Source of the DNA: Juglans regia
Taxonomy: Eukaryota; Streptophyta; Magnoliopsida; Fagales; Juglandaceae
NCBI RefSeq assembly: GCF_001411555.2
Contig: NC_049912.1
Span: 15,509,145 to 15,573,144 of the forward strand
Length of the DNA: 64,000 bases
Reading direction: 5' to 3'
Shown here: positions 23,121-33,093 of the stretch, one piece after another
Position numbering within the stretch: position 1 is the stretch's first letter
How the letters are laid out: every line of letters starts with the position of its first letter
Position numbers and translations under genes: made by a program
The notes under the pieces: generated by a model
Told to the model about the DNA's origin: nothing
What the model saw: the letters and a program-made list of their open reading frames with translations, nothing else
Databases searched by the model: none

Positions 23121-23274
23121 CTATTCTTTGTAATGATTTTGATGCAATGAAAGACTTGGCCAAATTTGAGATTATTTCAGAATTCGTGGTTGTTTCTGCT
23201 TTTTGTGTTTATTTTTTATTGAGTAATTGCCCATAGAAGAGGCGACGAGAAAGGAAGCAATATAGAGCAAACAT

Positions 23275-23534
23275 TAGCTTACTCGCCTACAACCTACAGG
23301 TTGAGGCATCCTTCTGCCACACTTAGGCCAGTAACTTGAGCTTACTTGCCAACAACCCATGTGGTCGAGGCATCCTCCCTCCACACTGAGACGGGTAACA
23401 TGAGCTTACTTGCCTACAACCTACGCGGCTGCCTCCCGCTGCACTTAGGACAGTAACATGAGCTTACTCACCCACAACCTATGCAGTCTAGGCATCCTCC
23501 TACCACACTTAGGTAAGTAACATGAGCTTACTCG
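23275..23534 (+). repeat. four 58-64 bp tandem repeats in the Tat 3' untranslated region
   Basis: Units starting with (t/g)agcttact at 23275, about 23338, 23402 and 23460, plus a partial unit at 23524. Each has acaacc, gaggcatcct and cacacttagg-like blocks. One unit is about 58 bp because of an internal deletion. Tandem repeats between integrase and the 3' LTR are characteristic of Tat elements and have seeded satellites in other plants. Confidence 0.85.
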
Positions 23535-23553
23535 TTGAGGTTCTTAGTCAAAG

Positions 23554-24337
23554 TTAAATGGTCATTTGCTTCCACCCAATCATGTACCAACTAAAGACGT
23601 GCCTTTTCATGAGAAGAGAGAATAACCTCAAAATTATGGTCATCAGGAACGTGGCTCCAAGAACCTCCAATGGTGAATTCTCGACGAGAAGCTTTACCTG
23701 GAGAGAATTCCCAACCATCACTAAAAACAAAAAAGAACTTACGTTGCCAATCTTTTGCATGGGAGAACCAACGTTCAAGTTGGGCCACTCAGCTACTGAT
23801 ATGGTCTTGGAAACTACAAAGATTTCCTTCCAGACTGTGAACACCGTGGATATGGAGAAATTCGCTGGCTGTCAAGTCAGGGTATTCATCACCCGTGGGT
23901 TCAAGAATCATTCTCTAAGCCACACAACAGGCCATTAGAATCCTCCAAGCATTAGGCACTAACTGGGCAGGGGCAAGCCAAAGCAAATCGAGCACGTCTC
24001 TCATTGGGCAGCATAAGGCCACAGAGACGGCCAGTCCTCCAACATTAACCGCTCCCTTGTGAGGCCCTAGGAGGGTTAGAACCACCGAGTCTAGGACTCC
24101 GTATCAGTCCCTCACCAAATCTAGGTCAGAAGGGGTGGTTATTGAAGCCCACTAACAACCTTCGAAGACAGGGCCCCCGTAAACTCCAACTTGGCTTCTT
24201 GATTTCGAGGAGGAGAATCGTGGGGTTGTGAGAAGCTGCCGTTGCGAGAGTCTTGATTTCGGGGTGGAGAATCATAAGGTCGAGAGGAACTACCACCGCG
24301 AAAGGGGTTGGAGCAAGAAGATTTGTGGGAAGCCATC
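23554..24337 (-). pseudogene. antisense ORF of the Tat element (putative gypsy-type transposon domain)
   Basis: Reading leftward from MASHKSSCSNPFRG (start codon at about 24335-24337), with an imperfect internal repeat of a PYDSPPRNQ/PHDSPPRNQ motif, then several stops, then WPNLNVGSPMQKIG and, in the neighbouring frame, RWFSHAKDWQRKFFFVFSDG followed by WEFSP. The K-W-K-K-R-FFFV-GD-WEF signature is that of PF04195 (putative gypsy-type transposon protein), which in Tat/Grande elements lies antisense between pol and the 3' LTR. Function in the element is not known. At least two frameshifts and several stops. Confidence 0.62.
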
Positions 24338-24599
24338 ACAGTGTAAGAAATAAGAAGTGATAGAGTTGCTCTGGAGAAGAAAAAGGACAACTAATAGAGT
24401 TGGAGTGGTAGACGAGTCGCAAGCAAAGAAGAAAGAAGTGTATGGGGTATGACGAAAGGAAATAAAAGGGCATGGAAGCGAAACTATGCCTCTATTCTCT
24501 GACACATGAGGCCTGAAAGGACAGGACCCATATCACGAAGAGACGCAATGAGTACAAGTCCCTCCACTCAGTGCATGAAGAGACTTCACGAGGTAACTG

Positions 24600-24797
24600 G
24601 AGGGAACAAGCCTTCTGTAGGGAACAAGCCTTCTTGTTAGCCCAATGGGTCAATAACCCAACCCAGCCTAGGGGTTAAACCCAATGAAAGGGCCTCGATT
24701 TATATTACTAAGTGGGTCATAAATTGTGGCCATGGACCCATCTTAGAAGGGAAGGAAGCTAACAAGCTTATAGTGGGAAAGACATCACGATAGCACC
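24600..24797 (+). repeat. 3' LTR of the Tat-type element, truncated
   Basis: Parallels 20400-20572 and stops matching after gacatcacgatagca, where 5' LTR sequence would continue. A short duplication of ggaacaagccttct occurs at the start (24602-24632). Confidence 0.65.
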
Positions 24798-24935
24798 ACA
24801 TTTTGAAACGGGAACTAATGAACCAAACTTAGTTTTCATCCTTCCTTCTTTTTATATAAAAAGATATAAATGTGGTATTGTCACGCCAATACGTAAGGAT
24901 TAATACAAAAGTTTCATACTTGTAGCAATAATCTT

Positions 24936-25304
24936 AGGCCTCACTTAGTTTTACAGATGGTCTCAACTCATCTCATTTTATCTCATCTCAACATCCAAAC
25001 ACCATTTAAACATAAATATTTTTCAATTTCAAGTTTTTAAATTTGCAACTTTTTCATATTATCATTACAACTTTCCAAAACTTCAAAACAAAACACAAAA
25101 AATAATTCAACTTTTTTAAATCTAAAAAAAGTTAATATTAAAAATTTATATTTTAAGAATATTTGAACTTTATAATATGTTTATTCAATTTTAGCTTTCT
25201 CTCTCCTTTCCCAAAATCTTATAAAATATGTTAACTCAAATCATTTCACTACTATTTACATATTTCTCATCTAATTTCATCTCATTTGTATAATCAAATA
25301 AGGT
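24936..25304 (-). mobile_element. MITE, GAGATGAGAT family, reverse orientation
   Basis: Ends ggcctcacttagttttacag and tataatcaaataaggtc are imperfect inverted repeats; the internal sequence (ctcatctcattttatctcat; aatttttcaacttt-like blocks; caatttcattt) matches in reverse the elements at 36391, 39919 and 42900. Non-coding, AT-rich. Confidence 0.7.
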
Positions 25305-25405
25305 CAAAAGTAGAAAAAGGCCTTACTACTTTGTAAATATCACCCGGAATTACAACAATGCTCCTTCCAGGTTTCTCGGCATATTCATTAGTGGTATATA
25401 GACTA

Positions 25406-25580
25406 GAGAAAAGATACTTACAACCGTGAATTGCGTAACCGCCGCGTAATCGCTTTGAAAAAAATGAATAAAACATGGAACCCACATGAAAAAAATTAAT
25501 TTTTTAATAGTGGACCCCACTTTTTTTCAAAGTGATTACGCGGCGGTTATACACTTCACAGTTGTATGTAGAATTACTCT
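25406..25580. mobile_element. foldback MITE with CCGCCGCGTAATC arms
   Basis: Imperfect inverted arms of about 55-60 bp: left aaccgccgcgtaatcgcttt, right aaagtgattacgcggcggtt, flanked by acaaccgtgaa / ttcacagttgt. The centre (aaaaaaattaattttttaa) is itself palindromic. No coding capacity. Confidence 0.8.
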
Positions 25581-25734
25581 ATAAACTAATGGCTACAATT
25601 GAAATTTAATAAATTCCAAGTAGTTTGGAATATGCAGAGTTCCAACTTGTTTTTTTTTTTCCCTTTAAATGCTTGAGCTTGGCCTAGGTTATTAGCTTCC
25701 TCAACTGACCTTGATCAAACTAAAAATGACTCAG

Positions 25735-25825
25735 GCCGGTTTGGATATACAAATAAGACACAAACCATCTCATTTGAGTTATATGACTTATTTTATTTGT
25801 GTATCCAAACATCCAAGCAACAAGT
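25735..25825. repeat. short foldback, ~90 bp
   Basis: ggtttggatatacaaataag pairs with cttattttatttgtgtatccaaac nearby, giving an imperfect hairpin with tttggata ends. The ends resemble those of the MITE at 39919, so it may be a deletion derivative. Confidence 0.55.
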
Positions 25826-25956
25826 TTTAACTCATCTCTGTGTATCTGTACACTGTACATTGATGTAACCATATGAACTTTTGACGGCCCTTCTAACTGT
25901 CCACTGTTCGCTTTCACACTTTCCCTTCCCCTTGTTTTTTTGTTCTTCTCCTTCAC

Positions 25957-25996
25957 GCCCTAAACCTTCCCTTCCCTTCCCTTCCCTTCCCTTCCC
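25957..25996 (+). repeat. (TTCCC)n microsatellite
   Basis: Seven or more tandem ttccc units. A (TA)n-rich tract follows at 26024-26050. Confidence 0.9.
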
Positions 25997-26049
25997 CACC
26001 AGAAAAAAATAAGTAGCAAATTTATATATATATAAATATATATATAATT

Positions 26050-27060
26050 ATATATTACAATAATCAATTTTATTCTAATATATAATTATAAGGAAATGTT
26101 CCGTATTTCCTAATACATAGAATAATAAATAGGTCATAAATAGAATAATATCTTTTAACAAAGAATTTGATATTTTTGGCCCACCCGAAAAATTTCAGCA
26201 AAGTACAAAAAATAATTTTGGAGATTTAAATATGTTTATGGGTAATATAATTAATAATAGATATTGCTTAATTTTTAATATATTCATAACTATTATCCAA
26301 TAATTAAAACATACTTTTCAACCATTGGTGGGACTCATTACTTTTCAAATCCTTAAAAATTTAAAGCCATCACATCTCATTTTACTATCTAAACACACAA
26401 AGTTTTACAAATCATCACATTTCATCTTATCTGCATAACCTAATGAGGCCTCAATTTCTATTATAATCGAGTCAAATAGCTCAAAGTTCGGCTTGACTCA
26501 ACTCAATTATAGCTCTAAGCGCTATTATAACTTATAAAAATAGGTAGAAAATAGGTAGTTAATCTATATACACATAATGATTTATACACTATTCAATATT
26601 TTATCATTATTTTCACCTGATTTTCACTACTATTCACTATTTTATAATTACTGTTTCACCACTTTTTACTACTATTCACAAAAAGATTTTCTATTCATCA
26701 TCTCCACACAACACACATCACACCTTTTTTTAAATTTTATTTATTTATCTTAAACTAATTGAATTATTCTACTCATTATCCATATACTACACATTTGGTA
26801 AGAGAAAAAAAAAATAGTATGTTGTGTGGTGTATGAGGATAAATGGAAAGAATTTTTCATTCACAAATCATCTGAGATTACCTCACTACCCAAACATAGT
26901 CTTAGCCAACTTTTGGTGCATCGGGTGTTGCAATTGCTTTTGCTTCTTTGGATATCCTCCCTTCTTTTATCTTGGATAAATCTGGATTCTTGTTTTAGAT
27001 ATGAGTTATTCTACACATCTGCTAGTTTCCCAACATACAGCACACAAAGTCTGACGCGGC
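26050..27060. other. AT-rich non-coding region with MITE fragments
   Basis: Contains a partial MITE end at about 26325-26450 (catctcattttactatct...ctaatgaggcct), and at 26575-26900 actattcac/cactattttat repeats resembling the element at 54887. The short plus frame at 26826-27071 shows no protein features. Confidence 0.45.
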
Positions 27061-27551
27061 TTTTTTTTTAATTCTAATTAAACGACGTGCGTTTAGATAG
27101 AGGAAAAATACCATGATATTTTCGAATTCCACTCCCCACTCCCCCGCATTCTTCCTCGCACGTTCTTCCTCCTCCCGCATTTTTCATTTGCCAGTGGCCT
27201 CTTCACGTCCGCCATCACGTTCTTCCTCTGCCAGTGGCCTCTTCACGCCCGCCACCGTCTGGGACAGCCGAAGCCACAACCGACCCACTACATTCTGCTC
27301 ATGAATCTTCTCCTGTAGGTTTTTTTTCTTTGTTTTATAACCTTTGAGAGGCAAAATATTTAAGGAAGTTCACAGGTTTATTTTCTTTGCTCATATTATG
27401 GTTTTTCTTTGCCTTTTAAGATAAGTTTTTTAGATGAAGTAGATAAAGTTTTCGGTGATTTTCTTTGCTCAGGTTATGGTTTTCTAGATGAAAATCTTGC
27501 AAAACCTTTCTTAACTTTATTTGGGCTTGAAGAAGCAGAGAACACTATAGT
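27061..27551. other. MULE insertion-site flank, left
   Basis: C/T-rich stretch 27113-27305 could be an exon or UTR; the 63-codon frame there is low complexity. 27320-27500 has repeated ttttctttgctca(g/t)...ttatgg words that recur at 32622-32640 beyond the MULE, showing that one pre-existing sequence was split by the insertion. It may be a 5' UTR/intron of the FAR1-type gene downstream, but that is speculation. Confidence 0.35.
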
Positions 27552-27560
27552 TAGTTTTCC

Positions 27561-27821
27561 GGGTTAATTACACTTTGCCCCCTCCAACTATCACCAAATT
27601 CACAATGTGCCTCCGAAACTATTGATTGCATCAAAGTGGACCCTCTTACTTTTATAACGTCCTAATCCCCCCCTTCCGTCTACAATGAGAGTTAAATCAA
27701 ACGGAAAACTCACACACGTGTTTCTCACATGCTAATCCTTCAATGCAAAGACAAAATCACCCCACTCCATTGGTTTCCATTTCCCCAAACTGCACTTCAT
27801 ATTCGAAAATCTCCAAATCCA
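27561..27821 (+). repeat. left terminal inverted repeat of the MULE
   Basis: Begins gggttaattacactttgccc. The matching repeat is on the opposite strand at 32277-32538. Similarity stops abruptly after ccaaatcca. Confidence 0.93.
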
Positions 27822-28378
27822 AAATTCGAAAACCCTAACTCGGAAACCAGTGACCATCAATCGATTGTTGTTCGCATTGGTGTTCGTTCGTCTTCGCACC
27901 AATCTTAGTGGTTTCATAAAATATTTTCGTTCATCTTCATCGAGTTGGTATCTGTCTTCTTCGCGCAGTGGGTGTCGCAGAGGTGAGTCCATCTCAAAAT
28001 GACTCCATCTTTGTCTTCATCGAATTTGTATATTTTTCGTGTAAAACTGAGTAATTTGGAATGTCAAAGTGTACTGTTTTTTATTATGTCCCCCTCCAAT
28101 ATTGCACATAAGTGGGTCCAATGTTGTATACTTCCTAATATGACGCTAGTGCATTGCTGAGTGGTGTTAGTTGTCCCAGTTTGAGAACACAATAACATGA
28201 GTGTGTTGTTGTTATCTTTATTGTCGGGTTGTGACAGAGGGACCACAGAGGTGGTCTCTTGCATAGGAAAATGACCAAATTTATCCGTTTGGTCCAATAG
28301 TTTACTTTTGTTTACTTTATGGTTGGTCTAATAATTGACTACGGTCCATGACTAATTTAATAGACAATATTTTGTAGG

Positions 28379-30787
28379 ATGGCTACGAGGAATTTGTTAT
28401 TTCAAGTCCATCATAGTGGGATAATTGATAGGCAGCAGAATGGGAAATATGTTGGGGTAAGACTGATGTGTACCATGATCCATATGATGAGGATCAGCTA
28501 TCATGGATTGAGATACAGACGATTATGGCCAAGTATGGTTACCATCCAGGTGACCTAGTCTACTATAGACACCCTAGCTTGGGGATGCACAATGGTCTTA
28601 AATTGCTTACATCTGACCATGATGTGTTGTCTATGGTGGCTGTGCTTCAGGATCAACAAGTGGCTCATTTGTATCTTGTGTCTCATTCTCGAACTTCAGT
28701 GCACCAGTCTTCTTTGCATGATCATCATGTCGAGGAGGATGTGAGTGAGGATGAGGAGGAAGCAGAAACACGTCGCCTTGGACTTAATGATCCATTTTGG
28801 AAAGAAGTGTTGAGTAGTGAGGATGAGTTGTATGACATTGATGTCAATACAGTGGGAACATCGAGGTCAAAGCCTGCACAACTAAGGAGTAAAGGTGTTG
28901 AGTCTCAAGTGACAGTTGATGATAAAGAGCCACAATCTTCCTCAGATGCTGAGGATGAGGAGGATGACATAGGTATAAAATACTCTTCTATTTTCTTGTT
29001 TATTATTTTAGTGTTCATTTTTCAGAACTTGCTAAACAGTGCTTGCCTTCACAATTAGCAGGTAATTGTTCTGATATGACACCAAGTGACGTCCTTCAAT
29101 CTCCTGTCCATAGTGGTGACGAAGGACATCGTGATTTTAAGTTCTCCGAGTTTCAAGCTGTTGACTTGGAGAAGCCAAAAATATATGTTGGAATGAAGTT
29201 TGGATCTACAGCACAGTTTAGAGAGACAATAAGGAGGTTGAACCTAATATAGGTAAGTCGATAAAATTTGCAAAGAATGATGGGGATAGGGTTACTGTTG
29301 TCTGCAATACCCTTAAATGTCCTTACCGGGTTTATGGGTCTTGGATTAGAGGGCAACAAACTTTCCAGATAAAGTCTATGAACCCAAGACATCATCTTGG
29401 ATTGCAGATAAGATGATGCCACTGTTTATAAGCCAACCTAATGTGCCTATCAAAGCACTTGCTGATGAGATTAAGAGAAAGTGGGGAGTGGAAGTTTCTA
29501 AAATGAAGTTGTATCGTGCTCGAGCGAAGGCTCAGTTTACCATGGTGGAGACCATACGGAAGAAACTGATGGGACGATATCAGTTGAAAAGGGAAGCAAT
29601 TGGTAAATGGGAGAATACAATCACGCCTCGGATAGTTGCAAAACTTGAACTTATGCATGACTTGTCCATCTATTGTACTCCAACGTATGCAGGATGTGGT
29701 CAGTTTGAAGTTAACAATGCTGGTAGGCAATATGTGGTTGATTTGAAAAAGAGGACCTGTTCATGTTTGAGATGGGACATCACAAGTATTCCATGCCCGC
29801 ATGCATACACATGTATTGTGTATTCTGACCAAGATCCCAAGGGATATGTGCATCATTACTATAGTGTGGAGATGTGGAGGGCAGCATACGAGCCTTTAAT
29901 TTACCCTATGCCAAGTGAGGATCAGTGGCTCACTACCACATACGAGAAGCCCACTGCTCCTGAGGTTAGGAAACAACCCGGGAGGCCAAAGAAACATCGA
30001 AGAAGAAATGAGGATGATCGACAAGGAGCAAACAAGTTGAGGAAAACTGGTGTGCATATGACCTGTTCGAGATGTAATCAAGTTGGTCACAACAGAAGAA
30101 AATGTCTGCGTGGGAATGCAGGCACACCCTCCTTCACTTCTGCAGTAGAATTTCAAGCTCCTTCATTTCCAGATGAACAAGTTAGTGGCTACTTCTTCCT
30201 TATTTACTATACGGTATTCATTTACATATTGCTTGAAAATGTTGAGAATATTAATTTACATTTAAATGTGGTACTAGGTCATTTCACAACCTCCAATGTC
30301 AGAGCCTTCACAGCCAACAACCCAATCTATGCAAACTGGGAACGCTCCACCTTCGTCGCCTTCACAGGCAACATGGCAAACAAGTCCAACAGTGCAGACT
30401 CCCTTGTCAGAGACTTCGCAGGCAGGCCAAAGTAATCAACTGCAAGTCAATGTGGGTCGTGTAAAGATGTTGGCCAAATGACCACCCAAGAGGCGGTCTG
30501 CAAGACTTGGGGGCCACCACTCACAGACTAGTACACGTAGACCTGTATTTGTGGACTTAGACGTTGATACAAGCAATCCAGCACAAGGAAGACTGTGTTC
30601 TTGGGGCAATCCTGGAAGGGGAGGCATGCAATTCAGAGTTGATCAACTGCCACCCAACACCCAAGTGCCTCCTGCCAAGGCTAATGCATCAGTGCAAAAA
30701 TGGAAGAATGTAGAGTTATCTTCACGTGTGGAGAGGATGAATGAAGATAAAAAGGGGAAACAGAAGCGACCAAATTGGCAATATTGA
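28379..30787 (+). pseudogene. mudrA-type MULE transposase lacking its DDE core
   Basis: Starts MATRNLLFQVHHSG, then a one-base loss in a G run near 28455 shifts to the frame with HDPYDEDQLSW and GLKLLTSDHDVLSMV (plant MuDR N-terminal region). An intron fits at 28973-29060. The Mutator DNA-binding domain follows (VGMKFGSTAQFRETIRRLN, then frameshift, IKFAKNDGDRVTVVCNTLKC). After KMKLYRARAKAQFTMVE the reading jumps straight to TIRKKLMGRYQLKREAIGKW: the whole RNase H-like catalytic domain is missing near 29550. The SWIM finger is intact (CSC-x9-CPH, 29757-29800), as is a CX2CX4HX4C knuckle (CSRCNQVGHNRRKC). A second intron fits at 30181-30279. An in-frame TGA at 30479, probably from CGA, precedes PPKRRSARLGG. 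Not catalytically competent; it may bind DNA at most. Confidence 0.85.
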
Positions 30788-31098
30788 CTTGCTGTTGTAA
30801 TTGTGTAGTTAGGGCTTAATGACATTACTGTTATTGGAAAACTTTTGTTGTAATGGTCTATAGTAGGGTGACATTATTAGGGTGACATTATTTGTTGGCA
30901 ATATTGACTTGCTGTTCCAATTGAGGGATTTTGATATGTAGGGTGATATTATTATTAATCATTATCAACACAGTAAGTTGTTGCCATAAAATTCACTTCA
31001 TAACCAAATTACATACAACAAGTGATGTTCAATACAACAATCAAATTCAAAACAACAACCATAGTCAATACACATCCAAAAAATTACATTAACCAATC
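30788..31098. other. convergent 3' intergenic region of the MULE
   Basis: About 310 bp between the stops of the two convergent genes. It contains a short duplicated phrase (ggcaatattgacttgctgtt at 30777 and 30898; agggtgacatta repeated near 30864-30892). Would hold both polyadenylation regions. Confidence 0.5.
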
Positions 31099-31689
31099 CT
31101 ACGCTATCATCAAGTAATGACGACCTTCATCAGCATAATGAGACATTTTCATATAGATAACAGCAACAACTAGAACAATTACAATGACACCACACCATGT
31201 GCAATTATTGTATTTCTTGTGCAAATATTTAGATTTTTCCTTCTCCTCATACAAAAACTGTTGGATATGTTTCATGTGCTCCCTCTCCATCACTAACTTA
31301 GCCTCCAATTCTGTAGATTTTTCCTTCAACTTATTGCATAACTCTTGGATATGCTCCCTACGCTCTCTCTCCATCACTAAGTTAGCCTCCAATTCGGATT
31401 TCTCAATCTTGAACTCACGACTCCGTATCCGAAGTCTATCTCGTAGTTGGCCAACAACATCTCCGCACGTGGAGCAATGGTCATCATCTACCCAATAAAA
31501 AAATGTACAAAACCTGTCTCCGCCCCCATGTTGACAACCAGGAGTCCAATATGGGCATCTCCAGAACTTCCTTTTGTAGTTATCATCCGTAGTTGACACT
31601 CTTAGACGTGCTCGTAGATTGCAATGGCAAAATGAGCCATCTAGTGGTACTTTACCACCCCAGCTTGTGCTAGATGAACTAGTAGACAT
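31099..31689 (-). CDS. GRF-type zinc finger, coiled-coil, tail-anchored protein, 196 aa
   Basis: An intact single-exon ORF inside the MULE, convergent with the transposase pseudogene. Residues 1-18 are Ser/Thr-rich. Residues 20-70 form a GRF-like zinc-binding module: C21/C23, then KFWRCPYW at 41-48, GCQHGGGDRFC at 51-61 and FFYWVDDD. GRF fingers bind single-stranded nucleic acid in known proteins such as TOP3A and NEIL3. Residues 80-160 are a charged coiled coil with an internal repeat (ELEANLVMERERREHIQEL / ELEAKLVMEREHMKHIQQF). Residues 164-182 (WCGVIVIVLVVAVIYMKM) are a strong membrane segment near the C-terminus, suggesting a tail anchor. Proteins of this layout occur widely in plant genomes as uncharacterised GRF-domain proteins. 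Its role in the MULE is unknown; position equals mudrB but I see no resemblance to MURB. Confidence 0.82.
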   Translation of the reverse strand: MSTSSSSTSWGGKVPLDGSFCHCNLRARLRVSTTDDNYKRKFWRCPYWTPGCQHGGGDRFCTFFYWVDDDHCSTCGDVVGQLRDRLRIRSREFKIEKSELEANLVMERERREHIQELCNKLKEKSTELEAKLVMEREHMKHIQQFLYEEKEKSKYLHKKYNNCTWCGVIVIVLVVAVIYMKMSHYADEGRHYLMIA

Positions 31690-32276
31690 CTTTCACAACC
31701 TGCTGAAATATGTCAGGATTATGAGTGTAGAAAGGAAACAGTCAAAAGAGAGGTTGATGAGCCAAAAAATTTCTACTCTATAGAATTGAATCAATATTAT
31801 TCTTTATAGACTACTGCAGCTTTATACAAAAGGAGAAAAGAATATTAACAAACTAAACTAGAACATTATCTAAGCATGGTATCGAATCAATATCATGGCA
31901 ATTAAATTGGAACATTGTTGAGTTACAATGTACAATCATTTATAGCATTCTTGAGCTACATCAAGGCGGGAGATTTGTTATCAATATTAACAATCACTGA
32001 GGTACGGGTACCTGCGATGGAGAAAGCAATTTAAATGAGAGCTCTACAAAAAAACTCCTCTGCAATGGAGTCACTGACAGCTCGAAGGGGACGCCAACAT
32101 CGTGGTCGGCAGCTCACACCGTGGTTGGCAGCTTTGTTAGGGTTCGTCGTTGCCCACCTTCTTTGCAGTCTACCCCAGCTTATTTCTCCATCGCTCCTAA
32201 TGGCTTCAAGACAGACGTTCTTCACTTTGGAACAAAACCATTTTTCGGCATTAATAAAACGAGTCGTTTTGGCCAT
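31690..32276 (-). other. promoter/5' region of the MULE GRF gene
   Basis: Non-coding sequence between the GRF start and the right TIR. An overlapping 110-codon plus frame (32035-32367) runs into the TIR and has no recognisable content. The right TIR probably supplies the promoter, as in MuDR. Confidence 0.4.
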
Positions 32277-32538
32277 GGATTTGGGGATTTTCAAATATGA
32301 AGTTCAGTTTGGGGAAATGGAAACCGATGGAGTGAGGGGTGATTTTGTCTTTACATTGAAGGATTAGCATGTGAGAAGCACGTGGGTGAGTTTTCCGTTT
32401 GATTTAACTCTCATTGTAGACGGAAGGGGGGGATTGGGACGTTATAAAAGTAAGAGGGTCCACTTTGATGCAATCAATAGTTTCGGGGGCACATTGTGAA
32501 TTGGGTGATAGTTGGAGGGGGCAAAGTGTAATTAACCC
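32277..32538 (-). repeat. right terminal inverted repeat of the MULE
   Basis: Ends gcaaagtgtaattaaccc, the complement of the left end. Followed directly by the target duplication tagttttcc. Confidence 0.93.
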
Positions 32539-33093
32539 TAGTTTTCCAATTAGCAACTAATTATTTTCGAGGGTTTTATTGTTAAATTTTCTTATTTCTT
32601 GAAAAATCTTTAATGACGTTATGGATTTTCTTTGCTCAGGTGGTTATTTTAGTTCAACGTGCAAAGTTTGGAGTATAGTTTGGGTTTTTCTTAAAAGTAC
32701 CGAAAATTATAGTAAATAAAGTTAAAATTTTTCTTTGCTTTTGGTTTTTTGTCTACTTCCTATTGGAATTGGCTATGGCAAGTTCATTACATTATTTTTT
32801 TTTTACTTTTTTTTTCTATATATTTGATAGGTTTCATTTTTCAATTTGTTTGGAAACTTGGGACTTGGGGTGTTAGTACCGGGTAATTTTTTTTGATGTG
32901 TTGTATAAGTGTGAGAACTATTTTTTTGATGCGTTGTATAAGAGTGTGAACTAATTTTTGATTGTTTTGGATTCAAGTCCAAAATTGAATTATTAGAGCC
33001 TTATGTAGAATATTAGCTTGAGTTGGATAACCATATTTTTTGTTTTTAGTTGGGTAACAATTTAATTTCCATATCTTTAGTTGAAATAGCGAG

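Larger units (their letters stand above)
20395..24800 (+). mobile_element. Ty3/gypsy element of the Tat (Retand/Ogre-like) lineage, internally deleted
   Basis: LTR-like segments at 20395-20850 and 24600-24797 share a long similar stretch (ggaacaagcctt...; aaattgtggccatgg; gggaaggaagctaacaa; gacatcacgatagca). Inside are a PBS resembling the Tat-type tRNA-Arg site, a gag pseudogene, a protease/linker remnant, no RT or integrase, a block of 64-bp tandem repeats, and an antisense ORF carrying a putative gypsy-type transposon domain. The antisense ORF and 3' tandem repeats are known hallmarks of Tat elements. The 3' LTR is truncated after about 200 bp. Confidence 0.78.
27561..32538 (+). mobile_element. 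Mutator-like element (MULE) with long TIRs and 9-bp target duplication
   Basis: A 4978-bp element. Terminal inverted repeats 27561-27821 and 32277-32538 match over about 260 bp with roughly ten substitutions and one 2-bp indel by eye. The flanks are identical 9-mers tagttttcc at 27552-27560 and 32539-32547, the Mutator hallmark. Inside are a decayed mudrA-type transposase on the plus strand and an intact GRF zinc-finger ORF on the minus strand, convergent as mudrA and mudrB are in maize MuDR. The perfect target duplication and similar TIRs indicate a fairly recent insertion, presumably mobilised in trans because the transposase core is missing. Confidence 0.92.
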
